Shown here one piece after another: positions 21,732 to 31,873 of a DNA stretch of 64,000 nucleotides; position 1 is the stretch's first letter; each line of letters opens with the position of its first letter. Under the pieces are notes generated by a model that was not told the origin of the DNA, ran no database searches, and was given only the letters and a program-made list of their open reading frames with translations. The DNA lies in the NCBI RefSeq assembly GCF_001486165.1, contig NZ_LN908975.1, positions 1 to 64,000 of the forward strand. The letters run 5' to 3'. The translations under genes and the position numbers were made by a program. The DNA is from Bittarella massiliensis (ex Durand et al. 2017) (GTDB taxonomy: Bacteria > Bacillota > Clostridia > Oscillospirales > Ruminococcaceae).

Positions 21732-22598
21732 TCAACCCTTCTTCTCCCGCCTGCCCGCGCCGCCCAAAGCCATGGTGAGGGCGTTGATGGCAAGCACCAG
21801 CAAAACCAGGATGGAGGCGATGGCAAAGGCCAGGTCGGCGCTCTCCCCCCGCCCCATGGCGTAGGTGTAAAGGGCCACGGTGAGGGTGCCGCCGGAGGAG
21901 GCCAACTGGCTGAAGAGTCCGCCGGTGAGCTTGTCGCCGATGCCGGCGGTGAAGATCAGGGCCGCCGACTCCCCCACGATCCGCCCCACACTCAGGATGA
22001 TGGAGCTGATGATGCCGGCCTTGGCCGTGGGCAGCAAAACCGTTTTGATGGTGTGCCACTTGGTGGCCCCCAGACCGATGGCCCCCTCGCGAAAGCTGTC
22101 GGGCACCGCCTTGAGCGCCTCCTGCGTGGTGCGGATGACGGTGGGCAGCAGCATGATCATCAGGGTGAGGGAGCCGGCGATGATGGAGGTCTGCAGTTTG
22201 AGCACCGTGACAAAGAACATCAGGCCAAAGAGGCCGTAGATGATAGAGGGGATGCCGGCCAGGGTCTCCACCGTGAACTCGATGAGGCGCACCACCCGGC
22301 CGCCCCGGGCGTACTCGTTGAGGTAGATGGCCGCGCCGATGCCCACCGGAACGGAGAAAAGCAGGCTGGTAGCGATCATCAGCAGGGTGTTGACGATGTT
22401 GGGGAGGATGCCGATGGTCCCCTTGAGGACGCTGGGGGAGGAGGTGAGAAATTCCCAGCTGATGGAGGGGAGCCCCCGCGCGAAGATGTAGCCCACCATT
22501 GCCACCACCAGGGCCACGGTGGAGAAGGCACAAAGGTAGATGACCCCCTGGAGGAGGTGTTCGCCGACGCGGTGCCGGCGCCTGGTCAGGTCTCTCAT
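21732..22598 (-). CDS. pstA: phosphate ABC transporter permease PstA
   Basis: A 288-residue inner-membrane permease with six hydrophobic segments and the binding-protein-dependent transport loop (EALKAVPDSFREGAIGLGATKW). It overlaps the end of pstC by four bases (ATGA), so the two are translationally coupled; AAGGAGG precedes the start. Confidence 0.97.
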   Translation of the reverse strand: MRDLTRRRHRVGEHLLQGVIYLCAFSTVALVVAMVGYIFARGLPSISWEFLTSSPSVLKGTIGILPNIVNTLLMIATSLLFSVPVGIGAAIYLNEYARGGRVVRLIEFTVETLAGIPSIIYGLFGLMFFVTVLKLQTSIIAGSLTLMIMLLPTVIRTTQEALKAVPDSFREGAIGLGATKWHTIKTVLLPTAKAGIISSIILSVGRIVGESAALIFTAGIGDKLTGGLFSQLASSGGTLTVALYTYAMGRGESADLAFAIASILVLLVLAINALTMALGGAGRREKKG

Positions 22599-23536
22599 CG
22601 CCGCTCCTCCTTGCTGTCTGATTTGATGATGCGGTTAAGGACAATATTGATTGCCATAATAAAGACAAACAGCACCAGCCCAATGCCGAAGAGCGCCTCC
22701 CGGTGCAGGCCGCCGGCGTACCCCATCTCCATGGCGATGCCGGTGGTCAGCAGCCGCACGCTCTGAAAGAGGGCGGGCATGTTGACGGCGTTTCCCGCCA
22801 CCATGATCACCGCCATGGTCTCCCCCACCGCCCGGCCGATGCCCAGGACGACCCCCGCCGCGACCCCCGATTTGGCCGCCGGCAGCACCACCTTGAAGAT
22901 GGTGCGCACCCGGGTGGTGCCCATGGCGAGGGAGGCCTCCCGGTACTCCTTGGGGACGGCGCGCAGGGCGTTTTCGCTGATGGAGACGATGGTGGGCAGG
23001 ATCATGACCGCCAGCACCAGGATGGCCGAGAAGAGGGAGGAGCCGGAGGGCAGCCCGAACACCTTGGCCACCGCCGGCACCACCACGATCATCCCCACCA
23101 GGCCGTAGACCACCGAGGGGATGCCGGCCAGCAAACTCACCATGGCCCGCAGCACCGAGGCTGTTTTCCCCCGGGCGAATTCCGCCAGGTAGATGGCGGT
23201 GAACAGCCCGATGGGTACCCCGATGAGCACCGCCCCCCCGGTCGCCAGTATGGAGGAGAGGATCATGGGAAGGATGCCGAAAGAGGGGTCCTTGGTGGTG
23301 GCGGTGGGGAACCACTCGGTGCCGAAGAGGAACTCGCCTACCCCGATCTTGCCGATGCCGGGGGCCCCCAGCGCCACCATGTAGACGGTGATCAGGACCA
23401 CCGCCACCACCGACAGGCAGCCGCACACTTTAAAGATGCCGCTCATCAGCGACTCGGTTGCCCGCTGTCTGATTGCCCTGCGTCCGGTCAGGGGGGCCGA
23501 CGCCCCTTCCGGCCGACTGGTCTTTGCGCTCGCCAT
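22595..23536 (-). CDS. pstC: phosphate ABC transporter permease PstC
   Basis: A 313-residue permease with six membrane segments after a 30-residue charged N terminus. The EAA-type loop is ENALRAVPKEYREASLAMG. AAAGGAG lies just before the ATG. It forms the channel together with PstA. A 162-base gap separates it from pstS with no clear terminator hairpin seen. Confidence 0.97.
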   Translation of the reverse strand: MASAKTSRPEGASAPLTGRRAIRQRATESLMSGIFKVCGCLSVVAVVLITVYMVALGAPGIGKIGVGEFLFGTEWFPTATTKDPSFGILPMILSSILATGGAVLIGVPIGLFTAIYLAEFARGKTASVLRAMVSLLAGIPSVVYGLVGMIVVVPAVAKVFGLPSGSSLFSAILVLAVMILPTIVSISENALRAVPKEYREASLAMGTTRVRTIFKVVLPAAKSGVAAGVVLGIGRAVGETMAVIMVAGNAVNMPALFQSVRLLTTGIAMEMGYAGGLHREALFGIGLVLFVFIMAINIVLNRIIKSDSKEERR

Positions 23537-23698
23537 CGCTCGTTCTCCTTTGCCGTCTCACGTGTCGCCGCCCCTTTCCCTTTCAACCGCAAAATACGGA
23601 CCTCTGTGCCGCGGGCGGTTGCCGGGCGAGTCCGCATTCTGCATTTGGAGGGGCTATGGGGTCGTGGCTATTGAACCTTTGAACTGGTTTGGGGGATC

Positions 23699-24529
23699 TT
23701 ACTTGATGGAGATCAGCTTCAGATGGGTGACGATCTCCTGGCCCTCATCGCTGACGGCCCAGGCCAAAAAGTCTTTGGTGGCCTGCGAGGCGTTGGGGCT
23801 GGACACCATCACGAAGGGGCGCTTGAGGGAGTAGCTGCCCGACTTGGCATTTTCTTCGGTGGGCTCGACCCCGTCGATTTTCAGCCCTTTGACGGTGCTG
23901 TCCAGGGCGGACATGGACACATAGCCGATAGCGCCGGCGGTGGAGGACACCTTGGTTTTGACCGCGCCGGTCTCGTTGAGCTCCTCGGCGTACTTGCAGG
24001 CGTCTTCAATGCCCAGCAGCTCTTCAAAGGCGCCCCGGGTGCCGGAACCGGCCTCACGGCCCATCACCACGATGGCCGCGTCCTCGCCGCCCACCTCTTT
24101 CCAGTTGGTGATCTCGCCGGTGAAGATTTTTTTCAGTTGGTCGGCGCTCAGGTCCTCGACCTTGTTCTGGGCGTTGGCGATGACGGCGATGCCGTCGATG
24201 GCCACCACCGTCTCGGTCAGGCCCTTGGCCTTCTCGTCGTCCTTGAGGTCGCGGGAGACGTTGCCGATGTCGGAAACGCCCTCCGCCACATTCTTAAAGC
24301 CGACGGAGGAACCGCCCACCTCAACGGTGATGGTGGCGCCGGTCTTCTCGCCGTAGGCCTCCGAAAAGCCCTTGGCCAATTCCTCCATCGAGGTGGAGCC
24401 GGACATCTTGATGGTCTTGGGAGTGCCGTCCGCAGAGCTGCCGCCCTGGTCTCCGGCGTCGCTGCCGCACCCGGCAAAAGCGGTCAGGGCGATGGCGGCC
24501 ACCGCCAACAGCGCAATGATTTTTTTCAT
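23699..24529 (-). CDS. pstS: phosphate-binding lipoprotein PstS
   Basis: Secreted lipoprotein of 276 residues: signal peptide MKKIIALLAVAAIALTAFAG followed by lipobox Cys, a Gly/Ser-rich linker and a PBP-like domain. Phosphate-binding motifs SGSTSM and GREAGSGTRGAF are present. The start at 24529 is chosen over one 15 bases upstream because GAGGAG and the signal peptide fit it. First gene of the pst operon, under the PhoB repeats at 24614-24646. Confidence 0.96.
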   Translation of the reverse strand: MKKIIALLAVAAIALTAFAGCGSDAGDQGGSSADGTPKTIKMSGSTSMEELAKGFSEAYGEKTGATITVEVGGSSVGFKNVAEGVSDIGNVSRDLKDDEKAKGLTETVVAIDGIAVIANAQNKVEDLSADQLKKIFTGEITNWKEVGGEDAAIVVMGREAGSGTRGAFEELLGIEDACKYAEELNETGAVKTKVSSTAGAIGYVSMSALDSTVKGLKIDGVEPTEENAKSGSYSLKRPFVMVSSPNASQATKDFLAWAVSDEGQEIVTHLKLISIK

Positions 24530-24579
24530 GGTCTCTCTCCTCACTTCTCACGTCATATCTGGTTTCTTTCCATGGCTCT

Positions 24580-24608
24580 ATTGTAGAGCGGCGCGGGGGC
24601 GGCCAACA
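24580..24608 (-). promoter_or_regulatory. promoter of the pst operon
   Basis: Minus-strand -10 box TACAAT (24585-24580) with a poor -35 region (TGTTGG, 24608-24603) at 17 bp, as expected for a promoter that needs an activator bound just upstream. Confidence 0.65.
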
Positions 24609-24613
24609 CCCCG

Positions 24614-24646
24614 TTTGGGTAAAGGGTTTGTAAAAGCCGGGTAAAG
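24614..24646 (-). promoter_or_regulatory. PhoB/PhoP box: three 11-bp direct repeats
   Basis: On the minus strand CTTTACCCGGC, TTTTACAAACC, CTTTACCCAAA follow one another at exactly 11-bp period, immediately upstream of the -35 position of pstS. Gram-positive PhoP binds repeated TT(A/T/C)ACA-like half sites with this spacing. The match to the cognate regulator downstream in the same operon makes the call solid. Confidence 0.8.
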
Positions 24647-24779
24647 CAGCTATCCTGCGCGCCCCCCGTCACCGCCAGTTTACCCCGCCTTGACAGGCGC
24701 CATTCCCATCCCCCTGCCTAGCCCTGCCGAACAGGGGAAAAAGGGCCCCCTTTTCCGGCGGGTCTCGCCCCCCTTCGCT

Positions 24780-24808
24780 TTGATAAAGGGAAAAAAATGT
24801 GGTAAACT
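24780..24808 (+). promoter_or_regulatory. promoter of ydbS-ydbT
   Basis: TTGATA (24780-24785), 17 bp, TAAACT (24803-24808), about 47 bases upstream of the first gene. The remainder of the interval from pstS (24650-24780) shows no gene. Confidence 0.6.
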
Positions 24809-24854
24809 AATACAATATAAAACGGCGTCGCCGCCGCTGGAAAAGAGGTGCCCC

Positions 24855-25364
24855 GTGAAGAAAACGCCCCCCAAAGAGAGGATCCCCTCGGGCTACGAGC
24901 GCCCGTCCCTCTCCTCCCTGCTCATCTACTACATCCGCATCCTGCTGCTGGGCTTTGTCTATATGGTGCTGGTGCACCTCTTCCTCTCCCCGGACGGCCT
25001 GCTCTACCGCATTGCCGTCTGGGTCTGGGCGGTCTCCTTTGCCCTGCTGTGGCTGCTTTATTTTCCCATCAAGTACTGGAAGCACCGCTACAAGTTGGAG
25101 GGGGACTCCCTCTATGTGGCCAGCGGGGTGATCTACACCCGCTTTCACCACATCCGCCTCCCCCTCATCCAGCTGGTGTCGGTGACCCGCTCCCCCCTGC
25201 AATACCTCTTCGGGGTGGCCACCCTCTGCGTCTGCACCGCCGGCACCCGCACCTATGTCTGCAACATCCCCTCGGCCAAGGCGGCCATGCTGGCCAGCCT
25301 CCTCTCCCCCGCCCCTGGCGAGGGAAGCGGCGGCCTGGCCGGGGGCAAGGGGGGAGCGATTTGA
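24855..25364 (+). CDS. ydbS: bacterial PH-domain membrane protein, YdbS-like
   Basis: A 169-residue protein: two adjacent membrane segments (about residues 22-45 and 52-72) followed by a bPH_2 domain (about 80-155, with YVASGVIYTRFHHIRLPLIQLVSV). The GTG at 24855 is chosen because AGAGGTG precedes it and no upstream start has a ribosome site. The pair with the longer multi-bPH protein that follows corresponds to Bacillus subtilis YdbS (159 residues) and YdbT (493 residues). The cellular role of these proteins is not well settled. Confidence 0.85.
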   Translation: MKKTPPKERIPSGYERPSLSSLLIYYIRILLLGFVYMVLVHLFLSPDGLLYRIAVWVWAVSFALLWLLYFPIKYWKHRYKLEGDSLYVASGVIYTRFHHIRLPLIQLVSVTRSPLQYLFGVATLCVCTAGTRTYVCNIPSAKAAMLASLLSPAPGEGSGGLAGGKGGAI

Positions 25365-26839
25365 AACACCACACCCATCCCATCACCGTCTTTCAAAACA
25401 TGGGCAGCTTCCTCTTCCTCCTCATCATCCCCCTGGCCCGCGGCGCCCTCTCCTTTGGCGCCTCCTTCTCCGAGTGGCTGTCGGGCGCCTGGGTGGACAT
25501 CCTGGCCCTCTGCGCCATCATCGGGATGGCGGTACTGCGCTGGTACTGCATCTACTACTACTTCACCCCTGAGGCCGTCCACATCAGCGAGGGGATCTTC
25601 GCCAAACACACCGTCTCCCTCCCCTTTTCCCGGCTGACCTCTCTCTACCTGGAGGAGCCCTTTTGGTATAAGCCCTTTGGTGCGGTCACCCTGCGGCTGG
25701 ACACCGACGCCGGTTCCGCCCGCTCCCACGACGCCACCCTCACCCTCAAAAAGCGGGCCGCTGTGGAGCTGTTGGGGGCGACCGGCGTCCGCCAGCGGTT
25801 GGAGGATGTGAGCCACCGGCAGATTTTCATGTGCCGCAACTTCTATGTGGTCATCCTCTCCCTCATCACCACCAACTACTTCGCCGGGGTGCTGTTCTGC
25901 TCCACCTTCATCTCCAAGTTGGGCGACATCCTCGGCCAGCAGATCGCCGACCTGCTCTACGGCACCCTGGCCCACGTGGCCCAGTTGGTGGCGGTGGGCA
26001 TCCCCCCGGTGGCCCTCTTCATCGCCACCCTGCTGGCCATCGGCTGGGGGGTCAGCTTTCTGCGAAATCTGACCCGCTACTACAACTTCTGCATCACCCG
26101 CTCCCAGCACCGGCTCTTCATCACCGGCGGGGTGCTGGTGGGCAGAGAGTACACGGTCGCCTTTGACAAGATCCACTTCATCGACATCCGCCAGACCCTC
26201 TTCACCCGCATTGCCCAATTCTATTCGGTCTACATCAAGTGCGCGGGCTACGGCAAGAGCGACGGGCTGCTGCCGGTACTCATCCCCTCGGCGCGCAAGA
26301 GCACCCTCTTCGGCTATCTGGAGCGGCTGGTGCCCGAATTTGTGGTCACCCCCCGCACCATCAAGCCCAACTTGCTCTCCATCTTCAAATTCATCATCGA
26401 CCCCCTGGGCTTTTTGGTGGCGGTGCCGGTCTTTTACTTTGTGACCGGCTGGCTGCTGCCCAGTTGGCACGACCTGATTTCCTTTGTCTCTCTCATGTCC
26501 CTGGTGCCCATCTTCTGGTTTTTGGGGGTGCGCATCTGCGACTTCTGCACCACCGGCATCTCCGAAAAAAATGGCTACTACACCCTGCGCTACTCCCAGG
26601 GGTTCACCCTCCACACCGTGGTGGTCCACCGGGACAAAATTTGCGATGTCTGCTGCCGGCAGAGCATCCTGCAGATGGGGGACGACGCCTGCGACCTCTT
26701 CCTCTACACCTATGGCGAGGGGGTCACCCGCCACCACCTGAAAAACCTTCCCCGCCGCCAGGTCTGCGACCTCTTCGGTCTAAACCCCGAAAAGAGCCAC
26801 TCCTTCAACCCCTCCCACCACTTCGCAAAGTATAATTAA
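25361..26839 (+). CDS. ydbT: multi-bPH_2-domain membrane protein, YdbT-like
   Basis: About 492 residues with three units, each a pair of membrane segments followed by a bPH_2 domain (roughly 20-150, 170-310, 340-470). Repeated motifs are AVHISEGIFAKHTVSLPFSRLTSL, split here as EGIFAKHTVSLPF, and GGVLVGREYTVAFDKIHF. The TTG at 25361 overlaps the stop of the preceding gene and follows GGGGGGAG, implying translational coupling; the first ATG is at about 25400. Length agrees closely with B. subtilis YdbT. Confidence 0.82.
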   Translation: MKHHTHPITVFQNMGSFLFLLIIPLARGALSFGASFSEWLSGAWVDILALCAIIGMAVLRWYCIYYYFTPEAVHISEGIFAKHTVSLPFSRLTSLYLEEPFWYKPFGAVTLRLDTDAGSARSHDATLTLKKRAAVELLGATGVRQRLEDVSHRQIFMCRNFYVVILSLITTNYFAGVLFCSTFISKLGDILGQQIADLLYGTLAHVAQLVAVGIPPVALFIATLLAIGWGVSFLRNLTRYYNFCITRSQHRLFITGGVLVGREYTVAFDKIHFIDIRQTLFTRIAQFYSVYIKCAGYGKSDGLLPVLIPSARKSTLFGYLERLVPEFVVTPRTIKPNLLSIFKFIIDPLGFLVAVPVFYFVTGWLLPSWHDLISFVSLMSLVPIFWFLGVRICDFCTTGISEKNGYYTLRYSQGFTLHTVVVHRDKICDVCCRQSILQMGDDACDLFLYTYGEGVTRHHLKNLPRRQVCDLFGLNPEKSHSFNPSHHFAKYN

Positions 26840-26980
26840 GTTCCTGTATTCCCCAATGTTTATAACTCTGTGGAATTGTTGAATTTTATATTACCCATAG
26901 GACTGCTTTGCAGCTTCACCCAGGAGTGTCCCGCCCTGTGGCGCGACCTCCCCGACCCCTTTTTAAAGGAGGACATGACA

Positions 26981-27283
26981 ATGGACCACCCCCTGCATTT
27001 CGCCTTTCTCATCATGGGCTCTGAGTTCGAGTCCGCCCGTCACCGCTCCTATTTTGAGAGCACCGGGAACCTGGTCACCACCATCGGGGTGCCCAGCCTG
27101 GAGGCCGCCTGTGAGGAGGCCAGAGAGCTGGCCGCCGAGGGGATCGAGCTGATCGAGGTGTGCGGCGCCTTCGGAGCCGAGGGGGCGGCAGCCGTCGCCC
27201 AGGCCGCCGGCGACAAGGTGGCGGTGGGCTATGTGGTGCACGATCCCAGCCAGGACGAGAAGTTCGCCGCCCTCTTCGGCTAA
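26981..27283 (+). CDS. DUF6506 family protein
   Basis: Small cytoplasmic protein of 100 residues, no membrane segment. The sequence (HFAFLIMGSEFESARHRS, VPSLEAACEEARELAAEGIELIEVCGAFG, VGYVVHDPSQDEKFAALFG) resembles DUF6506, a short family of unknown function. The ATG at 26981 has AAAGGAGG eight bases upstream; an ATG six bases earlier is too close to that site. A bidirectional terminator follows 20 bases later. Confidence 0.75.
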   Translation: MDHPLHFAFLIMGSEFESARHRSYFESTGNLVTTIGVPSLEAACEEARELAAEGIELIEVCGAFGAEGAAAVAQAAGDKVAVGYVVHDPSQDEKFAALFG

Positions 27284-27303
27284 AGGAAAGGCCGGGCAGC
27301 GAG

Positions 27304-27339
27304 AAGAGGGGCGCGGAAGGATTTCCACGCCCCTCTTTT
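27304..27339. terminator. terminator after the DUF6506 gene
   Basis: AAGAGGGGCG ... CGCCCCTCTT with a further GGA/TCC extension and T run, between the DUF6506 gene and the next gene on the same strand. Confidence 0.8.
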
Positions 27340-27408
27340 GCAAAGCCGGTGGCAGCCCCTTTTTCCAGGCCCCCGCCGCAAGAGGTGATTACAGAGAGGA
27401 GCTTTGCC

Positions 27409-28323
27409 GTGGATCAACCGCTCATCAGGATGCTCGCCTTCGCCCTCCTCATCCCCCTGAGCAACTGGGGCAGCCAGTGGCTGTTTGAGAGGGTCTGCCG
27501 CTCGGCCGCCACCAGCCCCGACCGGGTGCTGGCAGAGCGAAGGGCGGTACACAGCCGTCTGCATCCCCACCGCTGGGTGCTGGGGTGGCTGATCGGCCAT
27601 TCGCCGGAACCCGGCAAAACCAGACGGCTGCTCTTTCTCTACCAGCTCTGCACCGTCTCCCCCGTTCTCTGCCTGAACCTTTCGCTCTTCAGCTTCTTCA
27701 CCTTTGTCCTCGATCGGTTCTTGGGCTATGCCGGTATTGCAGTGGCCGCCGTCACCGCCGTCACCACCGCCGTCAACCTCTCCTTCACCGTCCGCAGCAA
27801 AACCCTCCGGGAGGAAGGGGACCGAGGAAGGGCCATTGCCTCTGAGGTGGGCAAACTCGCCCTGACGCTTTCCCTGCTGGGGCTGATGATCTGGCTCCCC
27901 CTGCAGGCGGCCAATCTGCCCACCCGGCCCGCCAGCAGCGCCCAGGTACAGGAGGCCCTTCTCGCCCAGGGCTACACCCCTGTACCGCTGGACAGCGACT
28001 ATCTGGCAGAGCGCCCATTGATCGAGGACGTGGTCCTCTCGACCGGCAACGGGTTGCGCTTTGAATTCTATCGCTTTGACAGCAAGACCACCGCCGTCAC
28101 CTTTTTTGAGCGCGCTCGCGCCGCCTTCAGTGACGCGGCGGAGAGTGATAGCGCCCGCGAGGAGCAGCGCGCGGAGGGCGGCGCTTTTGCCCGTTACACC
28201 GTGCGCGCCAACGGGACATACGCCGTGGCCCTCTACAGTTGGAACACTGCGGTGTACGCCCACTGCGACATCGCGGAGGAGGGGGACCTCCGCCAAATCC
28301 TCCATCAAATCGGCTACCTGTAA
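27409..28323 (+). CDS. membrane protein of unknown function
   Basis: I do not recognise this 304-residue protein. Hydrophobic segments are visible at about residues 5-25, 78-100, 105-128 and 150-170; the C-terminal 130 residues are soluble and probably extracytoplasmic, with an YRFDSKTTAVTFFERARAAF segment. The GTG at 27409 is chosen because GAGAGGAG lies seven bases upstream; a longer frame reading back to 27160 overlaps the DUF6506 gene and its terminator. No operon partner. Confidence 0.65.
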   Translation: MDQPLIRMLAFALLIPLSNWGSQWLFERVCRSAATSPDRVLAERRAVHSRLHPHRWVLGWLIGHSPEPGKTRRLLFLYQLCTVSPVLCLNLSLFSFFTFVLDRFLGYAGIAVAAVTAVTTAVNLSFTVRSKTLREEGDRGRAIASEVGKLALTLSLLGLMIWLPLQAANLPTRPASSAQVQEALLAQGYTPVPLDSDYLAERPLIEDVVLSTGNGLRFEFYRFDSKTTAVTFFERARAAFSDAAESDSAREEQRAEGGAFARYTVRANGTYAVALYSWNTAVYAHCDIAEEGDLRQILHQIGYL

Positions 28324-28405
28324 ATCCCTGTGGCCGCAAAATAGGCCGCCGTCTTCTGCTACCGCCATTGCCCTCTTCCACTCCTTTAGGATCCTCCGCA
28401 AAAAA

Positions 28406-28453
28406 GGGCCGGGTTTTCCACAGTCACAGAACTGCGTGTGGAAAACCCGGCCC
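28406..28453 (-). terminator. second terminator of the tRNA operon, with paired TTTTCCACA
   Basis: Perfect 17-bp inverted repeat: arms 28406-28422 and 28437-28453, 14-base loop, followed on the minus strand by six T. Each arm contains TTTTCCACA, one mismatch from the DnaA box TTATCCACA. It is one of four related palindromes in this window (see findings). Confidence 0.75.
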
Positions 28454-28480
28454 CTATTCCTGTTGCAAGACACGAAAAAA

Positions 28481-28504
28481 CCGCTGCACAAATTTGTGCA
28501 GCGG
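28481..28504 (-). terminator. terminator of the tRNA operon
   Basis: Minus-strand CCGCTGCACA-AATT-TGTGCAGCGG followed by TTTTTT, about 20 bases after tRNA-Glu. Confidence 0.9.
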
Positions 28505-28525
28505 CTGCCCCAATGGTGCATGGTG

Positions 28526-28600
28526 ACCCGAGGGGGAATTGAACCCCCGATACCGCCGTGAAAGGGCGGTGTCTTAACCTCTTGACCATCGGGCCAAATT
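28526..28600 (-). tRNA. tRNA-Glu (UUC)
   Basis: Minus-strand cloverleaf beginning GGCCCGATGGTCAAG: anticodon stem CCGCC/GGCGG with loop CTTTCAC (TTC), T arm GGGGGTTCAATTCCCCC, acceptor closing with GGGTCACCA. Ends may be off by one base. Confidence 0.93.
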
Positions 28601-28601
28601 G

Positions 28602-28677
28602 GTAGCGGTAATTGGATTCGAACCAATGACACTGCGGGTATGAACCGCATGCTCTAGCCAACTGAGCTATACCGCCA
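28602..28677 (-). tRNA. tRNA-Met (CAU), elongator type
   Basis: Minus-strand cloverleaf GGCGGTATAGCTCAG ... with anticodon stem TGCGG/CCGCA, loop TTCATAC (CAT), T arm TTGGTTCGAATCCAA and encoded CCA. The 5' end GGCGGTA pairs with TACCGCT; it lacks the initiator features (C1-A72 mismatch and GGG/CCC anticodon stem), so it is read as elongator. Ends may be off by one base. Confidence 0.9.
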
Positions 28678-28729
28678 CATGTAATCTGGTCAGAACCGCT
28701 GAAAGCGGTACCACAAGAGAACGTTATAA

Positions 28730-28758
28730 ATTATACGTCAAACAGGGCTGTTTGTCAA
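28730..28758 (-). promoter_or_regulatory. promoter of the tRNA-Met/tRNA-Glu operon
   Basis: Perfect consensus on the minus strand: TTGACA (28758-28753), 17 bp, TATAAT (28735-28730), about 50 bases upstream of tRNA-Met. Confidence 0.9.
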
Positions 28759-28759
28759 C

Positions 28760-29257
28760 ACCTTTTGCCAAACTCTTCCCCTGTTTCCCCTCCAATGGCG
28801 GCTCTCTTATTGTTTCCCCCAAAAGACTGTTTATTCTTATTGATTGTTTAATACATTTTGTAATATCTTACTTATAATATACAATATTTCTTCCCTTTTT
28901 TCCTCTTTTCCTCGACGGATGAGCCGGCAAAACCCATTCGCCCAGTGTCGCCCCAGCTTCCTCATCACGGCTCCTGATACCAGGGATGGGAGCAATCGAA
29001 ACCACTGACAAAACAGGTGGTTTGCACCGACCCCAAAAGAGTACCGCCCAACCTTGGCCCCTCAAGGAGTATCGAACCGCCAGGCGTACATGACCACCCA
29101 CTCATCAATCGGTCGGCCATTCTAGGCCATCCTTTCGCGTCCTCTCTGTCCCAATGATTGCTTTTTTTACATCCTCGGCAGCCTCCTTTCAGAAAATCCT
29201 CTGTCGATCCAATTTGTTTCCCCCGACAGCGCCAAAAGTTTTGGGCACCAAAGCGAC
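28760..29257. other. 500-base intergenic region without a recognised gene
   Basis: An AT-rich block (28800-28900, with overlapping TATAAT-like strings on both strands) is followed by about 250 bases of ordinary composition (28910-29155). No open frame with a ribosome site, no known RNA family and no repeat was recognised. It may be a remnant or carry an unknown small RNA. Confidence 0.45.
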
Positions 29258-29294
29258 AAAAAAGCAGCGCCGCAGGAAAATCCTGCGGCGCTGC
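29258..29294 (-). terminator. terminator of guaB
   Basis: Minus-strand GCAGCGCCGCAGGA-TTT-TCCTGCGGCGCTGC followed by TTTTTT, 14-bp perfect stem just after the guaB stop codon. Confidence 0.93.
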
Positions 29295-29306
29295 CAGTCT
29301 CTTTTT

Positions 29307-30986
<1,680 letters not shown>

Positions 30987-31064
30987 CTATCCCCCTGCCC
31001 CCTATCCCCCACCACTTGGAAACCGCTTTCCAAAATGGTTCGATCCTTCCCGTTCAGGGGTGCC

Positions 31065-31098
31065 AAAAAGGGGTGGAGAACGCCTTTCTCCACCCCTC
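31065..31098 (-). terminator. terminator after the thioesterase gene
   Basis: Minus-strand GGGGTGGAGAA ... TTCTCCACCCC followed by TTTTT, directly after the stop codon. It would end the mnmE-to-thioesterase direction of transcription ahead of the guaB promoter. Confidence 0.85.
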
Positions 31099-31099
31099 T

Positions 31100-31837
31100 C
31101 TATTTTTCCAGGACACAGACAAAACAGGCTTCTTTGCTGTCCGGCGCCTCCCGGCCATCCCCAATTTTTCCCACCAACAGCACGCCGCTTTCTTCCTCTG
31201 CGGCAAAGAGCTGAAGCCGGTCGCCCAACTTGGCTTGGTGGTTAAAGACAAACTGCGCTCCGCTGGGCTGGCGGCCGCCGAAGACCTGCCAACAGGCATC
31301 CATGGCCAGGTCGCCGTAGACGGCGTTGTTGGTGTGGCCGTTGGCGTCGATCATGGTGTAGCGGATCGTCCGCTCCCCCACCCACCGCAGCGCATCGGGG
31401 GAAAAGCGGAGCCGCCGCTGGGAGGTGACGGGGAAGTCCCGGCCCTCCATCTCGTTTTGATAGGGGCACTCGCTGGGTTTGAGCACCGACATGCTCTGCC
31501 GGTCGAGCAAAAACCAGTTGCTGCAGCTTCGCACCAAAATCTCCCCCTGGGCAGAGCGGATCTCGGTGTCCCGCTCAAAGAAGGCGCCGCTCACCCGGCG
31601 CAGGAAGGTGCCGACCGCGATTTCCTCCCCCACCCGCGGGGGGCGGGTGATCTGCAGATGGCAGTTGGCAATGAAAAAGGCCACCTTCCAGCTGCCCTTG
31701 TCGTCACAGGGAAGGCCGTTTTGGCTGGCGAAGTGGTTGGTCGCCACCTCCTGTACATTGCGCATCATATAGCCCAGACTCATCTCCCCCGACGCGCCCG
31801 CCTGGTGTTCGGGTACCAAAAGATGCTGTGTGTACAA
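31100..31837 (-). CDS. acyl-ACP thioesterase
   Basis: A 245-residue double-hotdog protein of the acyl-ACP thioesterase family, which releases fatty acids from acyl carrier protein. The second hotdog carries the active-site pattern DANGHTNNAVYGD (Asn and His). The first hotdog (about residues 5-125) has WFLLDRQSM before its end. The start is uncertain: TTG at 31837 has GAGGAG only two bases upstream, but the fold needs residues from there. It follows parB by 36 bases on the same strand. Confidence 0.85.
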   Translation of the reverse strand: MYTQHLLVPEHQAGASGEMSLGYMMRNVQEVATNHFASQNGLPCDDKGSWKVAFFIANCHLQITRPPRVGEEIAVGTFLRRVSGAFFERDTEIRSAQGEILVRSCSNWFLLDRQSMSVLKPSECPYQNEMEGRDFPVTSQRRLRFSPDALRWVGERTIRYTMIDANGHTNNAVYGDLAMDACWQVFGGRQPSGAQFVFNHQAKLGDRLQLFAAEEESGVLLVGKIGDGREAPDSKEACFVCVLEK

Positions 31838-31873
31838 AACTCCTCGCCCCTTCTCTCTCCGGCAGATGAAAGC

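Noticed and set aside
24848-25360. Single long frame joining upstream sequence to the ydbT-like gene
   Set aside because: The upstream 170 codons are the out-of-frame shadow of the ydbS-like gene; bPH domain content begins after 25361.
28868-29101. 77-codon frame on the minus strand downstream of guaB; T-arm-like strings near 28990 and 29070
   Set aside because: No ribosome site, no family resemblance; the T-arm-like strings do not fold into a cloverleaf (stem pairs mismatch).
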